Shown piece by piece: positions 19,116 to 23,734 of a stretch of 23,734 nucleotides of DNA. How positions within the stretch are numbered: position 1 is the stretch's first letter; every line of letters starts with the position of its first letter. Made by a program: the position numbers and the translations under genes. Location of the stretch: the IMG/VR virus record IMGVR_UViG_3300031565_000378, positions 1 through 23,734 of that record, one strand, 5' to 3'. This stretch comes from a virus. Below the pieces are notes generated by a model. The model saw only the letters and a list, made by a program, of their open reading frames with translations. It did not search any database and had not been told where the DNA came from.

Positions 19116-19283
19116 TTAATTTAAAAATATGTTTCGTTCAACACACCAATAGTCTAAACTCAGTGCCTTCCACATCCAGAAGTCAAACTCCCGGTCATTT
19201 CTTGCGAGTTCCAACATAATGCATAGGAAATCAGCTACTTTTTGTAAAAGTCGTTCTCTTCGTTTTGTGAATTTTTCGTTCAT
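19116..19283 (-). CDS. 55-aa small protein
   Basis: The ORF starts MNEKFTKRRERLLQKVADFL and continues with CIMLELARNDREFDFWMWKA to SLDYWCVERNIFLN. It is helical and rich in Arg, Trp and Phe, with two Cys, and may be a small DNA- or protein-binding helix bundle. The ATG is followed closely by a well-formed frame. The function is unknown. Confidence 0.55.
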   Translation of the reverse strand: MNEKFTKRRERLLQKVADFLCIMLELARNDREFDFWMWKALSLDYWCVERNIFLN

Positions 19284-19349
19284 ATCTACTAATAAATACT
19301 TGGTTGTGGCTCAACCACCACCGTTTGCTGCTCACTTATTGTTCGTTTG

Positions 19350-19399
19350 CAGCTCAAAATCGGCTCAAAATGAGCCGTAAATGAGCCATTTATGAGCTG
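19350..19399 (-). repeat. nested GAGC-type dyads, 50 nt
   Basis: On the minus strand an outer CAGCTCA/TGAGCTG pair encloses CGGCTCA-TTT-TGAGCCG, a perfect 7-bp hairpin, and an additional GGCTCA copy, so several alternative stems compete. It lies in the gap between the 55-aa gene and tRNA-Leu(CAA). There is no U-run, so it is not a standard terminator. It may be a structured 5' leader or a tRNA-processing element. Confidence 0.5.
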
Positions 19400-19409
19400 T
19401 AAATATTTG

Positions 19410-19490
19410 TCTCCAAGGTGGGAGTTGAACCCACACGCCCGAAGGCACTGGTGTTTGAAACCAGCACGTCTACCATTCCATCACTTGGAG
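19410..19490 (-). tRNA. tRNA-Leu(CAA)
   Basis: The class II tRNA is 81 nt. Acceptor CTCCAAG with CTTGGAG, anticodon stem CTGGT/ACCAG with loop TTCAAAC (CAA), a variable arm with a TGCC-TTC-GGGC-type hairpin, T arm GTGGG-TTCAACT-CCCAC and discriminator A, the key Leu element. Confidence 0.92.
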
Positions 19491-19603
19491 TTTTTCTTCA
19501 TAGTTTTCTTATATATAAGTTTTTTCGCTTCTCTTCGTGTTACCCGTTTACCACAACAATTTTCCTTGGGTACTTTCTTCGTGCCTTTAATAATCCTCAG
19601 CAT
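19481..19603 (-). CDS. 40-aa basic small protein
   Basis: The ORF reads MLRIIKGTKKVPKENCCGKR and ends in a Lys-rich tail (KKLIYKKTMKKNSK). It is strongly basic with a Cys-Cys pair, and could bind nucleic acid or membranes. It starts inside the end of the upstream gene and its last 10 nt overlap the 5' end of tRNA-Leu(CAA), which is odd for a real gene unless the transcript is read before the tRNA is excised. Confidence 0.4.
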   Translation of the reverse strand: MLRIIKGTKKVPKENCCGKRVTRREAKKLIYKKTMKKNSK

Positions 19604-19820
19604 ATACTTCTTCTTTTCCCTTATAATAATTTACTACGGAGTCCTGTGTAAAAACAGGATAACCGTCTTCCTGCATCTCGATTTTATCGAAGTATATGAC
19701 TTCCCGTCTCAACTTGGGGTCAGGAGTTAAATCGAGATGAATCGGGTCTGATTTCTGTACGGTATAATCCGCAGCAAACAGAAACCCAACTAAAAGTATT
19801 ATAATTATTGTGTTCATCAC
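19587..19820 (-). CDS. 77-aa secreted or membrane-anchored small protein
   Basis: It starts MMNTIIIILLVGFLFAADYT, a single hydrophobic helix with no positive charges before it. The helix ends in FAA, so it could be a signal peptide or a membrane anchor. The rest (KSDPIHLDLTPDPKLRREVI and an acidic C-terminus) is soluble and would be periplasmic. No lipobox Cys follows. Its first bases overlap the end of the upstream gene, so the genes are likely co-translated. The function is unknown. Confidence 0.6.
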   Translation of the reverse strand: MMNTIIIILLVGFLFAADYTVQKSDPIHLDLTPDPKLRREVIYFDKIEMQEDGYPVFTQDSVVNYYKGKEEVYAEDY

Positions 19821-20155
19821 GGTAATTTTTTTGCTAATGTCTTTGCTAATTCAATCCCGGCTTCATTTGGTACGAATCTGGCAATGGGTGAATCTCCCTC
19901 TTTAAAAAAATGTGGGTCGATTCTGTCTTTGATTTTATTCAAATCGAAGTTCTTTTCATACATGAGAATCTTTATCCCTTCGTAATTAAGAACATCGGGA
20001 TATTGTACTATCAAAATAGGATATCCGTTAACGATTATTTTCTTGCGAATTACAAAGTTTGTTGGGTCGGGTGTTGAATTAACTCGTTCAACCCCTTGCA
20101 TACTAAATGGTTTACAATCTCTGCTGTCTGAACTACCGAAACAATTTATTCCCAT
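19817..20155 (-). CDS. conserved-looking phage hypothetical protein
   Basis: The protein has 112 residues. It begins MGINCFGSSDSRDCKPFSMQ and continues GVERVNSTPDPTNFVI, then an alpha/beta core (IIVNGYPILIVQYPDVLNYEGIKILMYEK). It ends FFKEGDSPIARFVPNEAGIELAKTLAKK. The PDPTxFxI and SPIARFxPxExG patterns look like a small phage family of unknown function. The Met-Gly-x-Asn-Cys start with Cys at 5 raises the question of a lipid anchor, but there is no hydrophobic h-region, so it is probably cytoplasmic. Confidence 0.72.
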   Translation of the reverse strand: MGINCFGSSDSRDCKPFSMQGVERVNSTPDPTNFVIRKKIIVNGYPILIVQYPDVLNYEGIKILMYEKNFDLNKIKDRIDPHFFKEGDSPIARFVPNEAGIELAKTLAKKLP

Positions 20156-20586
20156 ATCTCTTTCTTTTTTTCTTTCGGTATCTTATCAATCAAACTAAAA
20201 ATATAGTTCTCGGAAAATTTTACTGCCATCTCTGCTTGTGCATCAAGATGATTAAGATATTTTTCAGCAAGAGGTATAAACTCACTACAATAGAAGTCTA
20301 ATGACGCAATAACCTCTTCAACATCAATCAATGCTAATACTTTTTCCGGTGTTAATCCACGCCAGTTATCATGAATTACTGAGCATCCATATTGTCCGGT
20401 ATCTGTGATATAATGAACCAAATGTCTAAGTATTGCTGGTGTTAATTGTAATAATACCCTATTGTGCTTGATGTCGTGAAAATTGATTTGATTATATAGA
20501 TTTTCAACGAGTACGAGTTTTTCGTCTTCCAAACCTTCCAAGAGATTCGGTAAATTCAATTTAAATTCGTTTTCTTCCATCATCAT
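20146..20586 (-). CDS. hypothetical helical protein
   Basis: The protein has 146 residues and is acidic and mainly helical (KLNLPNLLEGLEDEKLVLVE, then LTPAILRHLVHYITDTGQYG, then SEFIPLAEKYLNHLDAQAEM). It has three adjacent Met codons at the start, any of which could be used. No motif is recognised. Its ATG run overlaps the stop of the 48-aa gene upstream and its 3' end overlaps the next start. Confidence 0.68.
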   Translation of the reverse strand: MMMEENEFKLNLPNLLEGLEDEKLVLVENLYNQINFHDIKHNRVLLQLTPAILRHLVHYITDTGQYGCSVIHDNWRGLTPEKVLALIDVEEVIASLDFYCSEFIPLAEKYLNHLDAQAEMAVKFSENYIFSLIDKIPKEKKKEIWE

Positions 20587-20729
20587 ATTTTTTCTGCGGT
20601 AACAAGATTTACGTAGCTTCTGACTTTAGCACCCAATTCCTTATCATTACTAACTCTTCTCACTAATTCAAGAATGTAATGACTATCAATTTCTTTCCCC
20701 AAATGGTGGTCAATTATTTTTTCTGCCAT
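20583..20729 (-). CDS. 48-aa small helical protein
   Basis: The ORF reads MAEKIIDHHLGKEIDSHYIL then ELVRRVSNDKELGAKVRSYV to NLVTAEKI, with regular amphipathic helix spacing. The stop overlaps the ATGATGATG start of the downstream gene and the ATG overlaps the upstream gene end by 20 nt. The tight coupling supports it. Confidence 0.58.
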   Translation of the reverse strand: MAEKIIDHHLGKEIDSHYILELVRRVSNDKELGAKVRSYVNLVTAEKI

Positions 20730-20844
20730 GTTTTCTAATTGTTAAATTTTTCCAATCAATTTCTATTTTGTCACGCAAAGCAGGTGGGATATAACAATCC
20801 CGAAATGCCTGTTGTTTAGCCTGTATGAGTCCTAAGTTTTCCAT
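20710..20844 (-). CDS. 44-aa small protein downstream of a tRNA-like element
   Basis: The start is taken as the ATG giving MENLGLIQAKQQAFRDCYIP, which continues to a basic end (IEIDWKNLTIRKHGRKNN). The frame stays open further upstream, but that part lies in the tRNA-like element at 20865 and would need a TTG start. The function is unknown. Confidence 0.5.
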   Translation of the reverse strand: MENLGLIQAKQQAFRDCYIPPALRDKIEIDWKNLTIRKHGRKNN

Positions 20845-20864
20845 AACATCATTTTTAATTAAAA

Positions 20865-20956
20865 ATTTGGTGGCGAGACTTGAACTCATGTCACCGATTT
20901 TCACCGATGTTGGGATACCGCACCCGCCTTTGTTTATTTGTGACAATACCACCAAA
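20865..20956 (-). tRNA. degenerate class-II-like tRNA element
   Basis: The ends pair perfectly over 7 bp (TTTGGTG with CACCAAA), and a T-arm-like hairpin (ATGAG-TTCAAGT-CTCGC, 4 of 5 pairs) is in register. Its 92 nt is the length of a Ser or Leu tRNA. Inside are a hairpin CATCG/CGGTG with an 8-nt loop (GTGAAAAT) and a GGG...CCC hairpin. Depending on which is taken as the anticodon arm, the anticodon could be GAA or none. There is no canonical D arm. It may be a decayed tRNA or a non-decoding tRNA-like RNA. Confidence 0.45.
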
Positions 20957-20958
20957 CT

Positions 20959-21216
20959 TTAGTCTTTAATTGTCACATATTTTCCTTTAATATCCAAAAT
21001 AACTTCACCTTCCCCATCATCAAATTTAACCTCACCCTCGTAATTAAATTCGTTCTTCAAAATTCTAAACAACCCAATGGGTGAATTATCTTTTGTACGA
21101 TAACAAACAATTCCCTTGGGGTCTGTCACCTTGTTAATGATTGGTTGCCAAAAGATTACCAAACCAATGTCATCTGTAAACAGTCTACCGTCTTTAATAA
21201 GTTCTAATTTTTTCAT
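20959..21216 (-). CDS. hypothetical protein
   Basis: The protein has 85 residues, mostly beta-strand (KLELIKDGRLFTDDIGLVIF, GIVCYRTKDNSPIGLFRIL, then EGEVKFDDGEGEVILDIKGK). It looks like a small beta-barrel or OB-like fold by strand pattern only. It lies between the tRNA-like element at 20865 (2 nt) and tRNA-Leu(TAA) (15 nt), so its mRNA is cut out with them. Confidence 0.65.
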   Translation of the reverse strand: MKKLELIKDGRLFTDDIGLVIFWQPIINKVTDPKGIVCYRTKDNSPIGLFRILKNEFNYEGEVKFDDGEGEVILDIKGKYVTIKD

Positions 21217-21231
21217 TTATCAAATTTTTAG

Positions 21232-21317
21232 TAGCGAAGATGGGAGTCGAACCCACACGAACATTACTGCCCACTGGATTTTAAGTCCAGCGTGTCTACC
21301 AATTCCACCACTTCGCC
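21232..21317 (-). tRNA. tRNA-Leu(TAA)
   Basis: The class II tRNA is 86 nt. Acceptor GGCGAAG with CTTCGCT (first pair G-U), a Leu-type D arm (GTGGAATTGGTAGAC), anticodon stem CTGGA/TCCAG with loop CTTAAAA (TAA), a long variable arm, T arm GTGGG-TTCGACT-CCCAT and discriminator A. Its 5' 54 nt overlap the 3' end of the phosphoesterase gene. Confidence 0.94.
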
Positions 21318-21860
21318 ATTAATGGTTAAATACGTATTGTTTTTAACCCAATCCCCTTCATCATAAACCCAATCATTAACTCTTAATTCTTCTGGATGGT
21401 GTGAATGTCCAACCACTAATCTTTTATTCTTTGTTTTAGCAAATATAATACAATTTTCGTGATAATCACCAGACTTTTTAATTCTTCTTAGCCAAAGATA
21501 AAAGGTAATCCAATCCCCGTGTTCAATAAGAATGTCATTTACAACAATTCTTTTTCTTATTTTCATTCCAAACAAAAAACCAAAAGGTAGTAGGAGAAAC
21601 GCCAGATAATCGTGATTGCCAACAAGATAAATAATTTTGGTTTTTCTTATCTTCAGGATGCCTCTTATTTGTTTTACCGCCTTTCGATGTTCGGTTTTAT
21701 AGAGTTTTCCCCGGTCTTTAAAAAAAGCAAACTGGTCAAAAATATCTCCATTTAATACAAGGGTTTTTGATGGGGTGTTTCTTATGAGTTCCAGTAGTTC
21801 ACTCACATTTGAATCTTTTCTACTTAAATGCAGGTCTGATATTACAATAGTATTAATCAT
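21264..21860 (-). CDS. calcineurin-like metallophosphoesterase (LpxH-like)
   Basis: The protein has 198 residues. Metal-binding motifs in family order: SDLHLS (D9, H11), NGDIFDQ (D39, D42), GNHDY (N82, H83, D84), IEHGD (H114) and GHSHHPE (H152, H154). Asp, His and Asn ligands of a dinuclear metal centre are all present. The spacing and the DIFDQ and EHGD variants resemble UDP-2,3-diacylglucosamine hydrolase (LpxH) and related phage phosphatases, but the substrate cannot be told from sequence. A hydrophobic patch (LAFLLLPFGFLFGM, 86-99) may touch membranes. Oddity: the frame runs into tRNA-Leu(TAA), so the last 17 residues (182-198) are encoded by the tRNA. The start overlaps the stop of the MazG-like gene by a few bases. 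Confidence 0.83.
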   Translation of the reverse strand: MINTIVISDLHLSRKDSNVSELLELIRNTPSKTLVLNGDIFDQFAFFKDRGKLYKTEHRKAVKQIRGILKIRKTKIIYLVGNHDYLAFLLLPFGFLFGMKIRKRIVVNDILIEHGDWITFYLWLRRIKKSGDYHENCIIFAKTKNKRLVVGHSHHPEELRVNDWVYDEGDWVKNNTYLTINGEVVELVDTLDLKSSGQ

Positions 21861-22174
21861 TTCTTTTCAGTAGCACTGTCCAATATAATCTTTTTCTCGA
21901 AACCACCTTTAGTTATTCTCTTCTCGTTTTTAACCTTCTTGATGTCGTCAAGACTCCAACCTTTTAATTTAGCTATTCTTTCCAAGATTTGTAGCAGGTC
22001 AACAAACTCTTCAACAGTTTGGTTTTCTGCGAATTCCTCGTATTCCTCACCTATTTTTTCCACTAATTTCAAGAGAAATTCATCGTCATTAGCAACGTGG
22101 AACTTACATTTCCCACCACCAGCTTTTATGATAGTTGGAATGTTATCTCTCACAAGTTTGTCGTAAACAATCAT
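21857..22174 (-). CDS. MazG/PRA-PH-like NTP pyrophosphohydrolase
   Basis: The start is taken at MIVYDKLVRDNIPTIIKAGG, the usual beginning of this family; an upstream Met (22213) would add 13 residues. The protein has 105 residues. Seen: YDKLVRDNIP, the acidic helix KIGEEYEEFAEN (the metal-binding E-E-x-x-E) and the second acidic helix EEFVDLLQILERIA. It ends with RITKGGFEKKIIL, all typical of the phosphoribosyl-ATP pyrophosphohydrolase/MazG fold of about 100 residues. These enzymes hydrolyse (d)NTPs or (p)ppGpp-like nucleotides to monophosphates and so clean or reshape the nucleotide pool, which fits with the reductase. It lies 65 nt downstream of the tmRNA. Confidence 0.82.
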   Translation of the reverse strand: MIVYDKLVRDNIPTIIKAGGGKCKFHVANDDEFLLKLVEKIGEEYEEFAENQTVEEFVDLLQILERIAKLKGWSLDDIKKVKNEKRITKGGFEKKIILDSATEKK

Positions 22175-22238
22175 GCAGTTTTTATCCACTTTATATAAAC
22201 TAAATTTTTTCATAAATAAATGATTTTAAACATTTTAG

Positions 22239-22591
22239 TGGAGATGCGGGGAGTCGAACCCCGGTCCATACATGTGACCAATAGGCTTTCTACAAGTTTA
22301 TTCTGTTTTTCTAAACAGACGAAATATCAACCCTTTCTTATCAGTACAGTTGAGTTACTGACTCAGTTTACCCTTCTGAGGTCGGGGTTCTTTGCTGTTT
22401 TTATTGCTTCCTATACTGCAAATGCAAGTTCAGCGTTACTTGCGAATACACTTTTGCCTCTCGTAAGAGACGTTGGAATAGACATTATGTCTTCTGCACT
22501 TATTGTTTTGAACCTTTTTAACGTAGTCTGATTCAACTACCACTTGCTTACGTTATCGCTCTGACACGCTGTCAAAACCAAAACCATCCCC
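22239..22591 (-). ncRNA. ssrA: transfer-messenger RNA (tmRNA)
   Basis: The gene is 353 nt, a normal length. Its ends form the tRNA-like domain: GGGGATG at the 5' end pairs with CATCTCC, followed by discriminator A. The T arm is CGGGG-TTCGACT-CCCCG with the bordering TATGGAC seen in one-piece tmRNAs, and a reduced D-like region (GGTTTTGACAG) follows the 5' end, so there is no anticodon. The message encodes a short tag ORF ending TAG at 22411. CCA is not encoded. It tags and frees stalled ribosomes in trans-translation together with SmpB (expected from the host). It sits between the 87-aa gene and the MazG-like gene. Confidence 0.93.
22411..22443 (-). CDS. tmRNA tag peptide ORF
   Basis: The in-frame segment GCA AGT AAC GCT GAA CTT GCA TTT GCA GTA TAG gives ASNAELAFAV, 10 residues as in many bacterial tags. 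The sequence before it (AAAAGTGTATTC) fits the position of the resume trigger, and GCA is the usual first codon. The hydrophobic end LAFAV differs from the common LAA. An alternative resume codon 15 nt upstream (GGC at 22456-22458) would add GKSVF; the GCA choice is favoured because the hairpin CTCTTACGAGAG precedes it. Confidence 0.7.
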   Translation of the reverse strand, partial: ASNAELAFAV

Positions 22592-22592
22592 A

Positions 22593-22856
22593 TTATTTTA
22601 AAAGAACGTCCCATTTCTCATGAAACAGGTTTTCAAAATCACTACCATCACCAATTGTCAATCTCATCATATTATCACCAGTCATGATACCTATCAGTAA
22701 ATACTTTGGGTTTTCGATTCCCTTAATTATTCTAGGTTCGAATGCCCGGTCTACTGTACCTTTACCTTGAAGACATCTGAGAAGTGCATTCCCGTCTTCC
22801 CGGTATCGAATAAATACTGCTGGTACAATATCAATTTTCTCTACTGTTTCTTTCAT
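22593..22856 (-). CDS. hypothetical protein
   Basis: The protein has 87 residues, alpha/beta, beginning MKETVEKIDIVPAVFIRYRE and with strands around KYLLIGIMTGDNMMRLTIGD. Its stop lies 1 nt before the 5' end of the tmRNA, so the tmRNA is probably processed from the same transcript. The gene directly upstream also starts MKET; no further similarity is seen. Function unknown. Confidence 0.66.
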   Translation of the reverse strand: MKETVEKIDIVPAVFIRYREDGNALLRCLQGKGTVDRAFEPRIIKGIENPKYLLIGIMTGDNMMRLTIGDGSDFENLFHEKWDVLLK

Positions 22857-23057
22857 TTAAAATGTTTTGGCTGTCAGGATATCACCTTCCAAGTCAATGT
22901 TATCTTCTCTAACCAGATATAATCTCTTTTTCTCTGGAAAATGTTTTTCTAGTAGGTCTGCCAGTTTCAAATTGGTGTATGTTCTCGCCAGTTTATCTTT
23001 TCCCAATAATACCTGAACTGCTTCAGACCTGTGCATTTCGTAAAACGTTTCCTTCAT
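22857..23057 (-). CDS. hypothetical protein
   Basis: The protein has 66 residues, basic and helical at first (MKETFYEMHRSEAVQVLLGK, TYTNLKLADLLEKHFPEKKR), with a short beta end (LYLVREDNIDLEGDILT). It abuts the next gene exactly (stop followed directly by the next ATG). Function unknown. Confidence 0.62.
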   Translation of the reverse strand: MKETFYEMHRSEAVQVLLGKDKLARTYTNLKLADLLEKHFPEKKRLYLVREDNIDLEGDILTAKTF

Positions 23058-23072
23058 TGTGTTTGTTTTTAT

Positions 23073-23441
23073 TTAAGAATTATTATTTAAAGTTAATATT
23101 AACTGTTTTTTAGTTATTTCTATGTTGTAACCCCGTCTCACTATTTCATCACGATAATCAGCAGCATCTTCAAAATTGTTATCATTAATTGCATCTCGTA
23201 ATGCCGAGGCAATAAAATCAAATGGTAAATAACTTAAATCATCAACTTCCAGTTTCATATCAACCAAATATATCTCCGGTTCTTCATCAGTGTCCATCAT
23301 TTTCATGTACGCTAGAATCCTTTCTCTTTCCTTTGGTGGAAGTTCATCGAGTCGAGTTCTTATCATATCACCAGTTTGGGTGAATCTAATCTTATCGTCT
23401 TTTTGATGGTTCTCTTCTGAAACTCCATTTGTCGAATCCAT
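23073..23441 (-). CDS. hypothetical protein with a UVR-like helical motif
   Basis: The start is uncertain. Candidates are Met at 23468 (131 aa, overlapping the upstream gene by 77 nt), 23441 (MDSTNGVSEE, chosen, 122 aa) or 23366 (97 aa, no overlap). The N-terminal half has QTGDMIRTRLDELPPKERER and an acidic helix. The C-terminal part DFIASALRDAINDNNFEDAADYRDEIVRRG reads like a UVR (UvrB/UvrC interaction) hairpin, with the spaced L..AI..N.FE.AA..RDEI pattern. It may dock onto a partner protein. No nuclease domain is present. Confidence 0.6.
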   Translation of the reverse strand: MDSTNGVSEENHQKDDKIRFTQTGDMIRTRLDELPPKERERILAYMKMMDTDEEPEIYLVDMKLEVDDLSYLPFDFIASALRDAINDNNFEDAADYRDEIVRRGYNIEITKKQLILTLNNNS

Positions 23442-23734
23442 GTTGCGGAATTTTGTATTTGTCTTCAATTTCTACCATTTCTCTTTCACCAATTCCCAGA
23501 ACACCACCAATAAACATGCTGATTTCCTGAAATGCTGTGAAGGCATCCACGACCTTATAAAACTCGAACTCTTTAAGGTTTGCATTTATAATGAATGCGT
23601 TATCTTTTCTTGGACTTCTACTATCTCCATCAAAAACAAAGACAGGTGTTTTAAATTTTCTGAACAAATCCATTGGGTCGTAAGACTCGACATATCTGAT
23701 ATCATCATCCAAATTACTTCTCCAATAATCCGAT
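23392..23734 (-). CDS. conserved-looking phage hypothetical protein, 5' end outside window
   Basis: At least 114 residues are visible and the frame is open to the window edge, so the start is not seen (an internal TTG at 23712 is a poor candidate). Seen: FRKFKTPVFVFDGDSRSP, NANLKEFEFYKVVDAFTAFQEISM and GFDKWSFRREPSKR. The set (K-x-P-V-F-x-F, F-Y-K-V-V-D-x-F-T-A-F-Q-E-I, G-F-D-x-W-S-F-R) looks like a phage family of unknown function. Its C-terminal codons overlap the next gene if that gene starts early. Confidence 0.72.
   Translation of the reverse strand, partial: SDYWRSNLDDDIRYVESYDPMDLFRKFKTPVFVFDGDSRSPRKDNAFIINANLKEFEFYKVVDAFTAFQEISMFIGGVLGIGEREMVEIEDKYKIPQHGFDKWSFRREPSKRR

Noticed and set aside
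20710-20955. 81-aa version of the 44-aa gene
   Set aside because: It needs a TTG start and its N-terminal half lies entirely in the tRNA-like element.

Overview
The window looks like accessory sequence from a large tailed bacteriophage infecting a member of the Bacteroidota. Evidence for a phage: nearly every gene lies on the minus strand in tightly packed, often overlapping small ORFs, most of unknown function. They share the space with 18 recognisable tRNA genes, a tmRNA, a class II ribonucleotide reductase, a T4 Rnl1-type RNA ligase and a MazG-like pyrophosphohydrolase. Evidence for a Bacteroidota host: at least six intergenic regions carry the host-type promoter TTG-N19/20-TAnnTTTG, and no Shine-Dalgarno-like sequence was noticed at the start codons looked at. 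The sequence is AT-rich. No structural, packaging or lysis genes are present.

Layout, described along the plus coordinate although transcription runs leftward. 1-4430: about a dozen small unknown genes, including a possible cysteine-peptidase fold, a uracil-DNA-glycosylase-like protein, a winged-helix protein and a DUF1653-like protein, plus a gene-free 182-nt segment closed by a 10-bp inverted repeat. 4158-6183: tRNA array 1 (Asn, Met/CAT, Thr-TGT, Gly, Phe, Asn, a tRNA-like element, Ser, Ile, Cys, Thr-GGT). Its long spacers contain no genes but are full of perfect stems. 6200-14710: monocistronic-looking units, most with a promoter and most with a terminator: a 44-aa peptide, a 96-aa protein, a 743-aa von Willebrand A protein, NrdJ, a 250-aa von Willebrand A protein and a 550-aa GHKL ATPase. 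14957-16010: tRNA array 2 (Tyr, Lys-CTT, Tyr, Lys-TTT, Lys-TTT and a tRNA with a 19-nt anticodon loop), with three very small ORFs among or just upstream of the tRNAs. 16200-23734: RNA ligase, a metallophosphoesterase, MazG-like and many unknown proteins, interspersed with tRNA-Met/CAT, tRNA-Leu-CAA, a degenerate tRNA-like element, tRNA-Leu-TAA and the tmRNA. The one plus-strand gene (18181-18633) is divergent from its neighbour.

How the parts may work together: the phage supplies its own tRNAs, ribosome rescue (tmRNA), deoxynucleotide supply (NrdJ), nucleotide clean-up (MazG-like) and RNA end repair (RNA ligase). This fits a phage that keeps translation running while the host is shut down or is cutting its tRNAs. 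The most unusual signal is a set of tRNA-like genes whose acceptor and T arms are intact but whose anticodon region is abnormal: a 17-nt loop, a 19-nt loop and one scrambled region. Alongside them are several compact, non-coding, stem-closed RNA candidates between the tRNAs. A tRNA ligase encoded in the same window makes a link to anticodon-nuclease defence plausible, but that link is inference.
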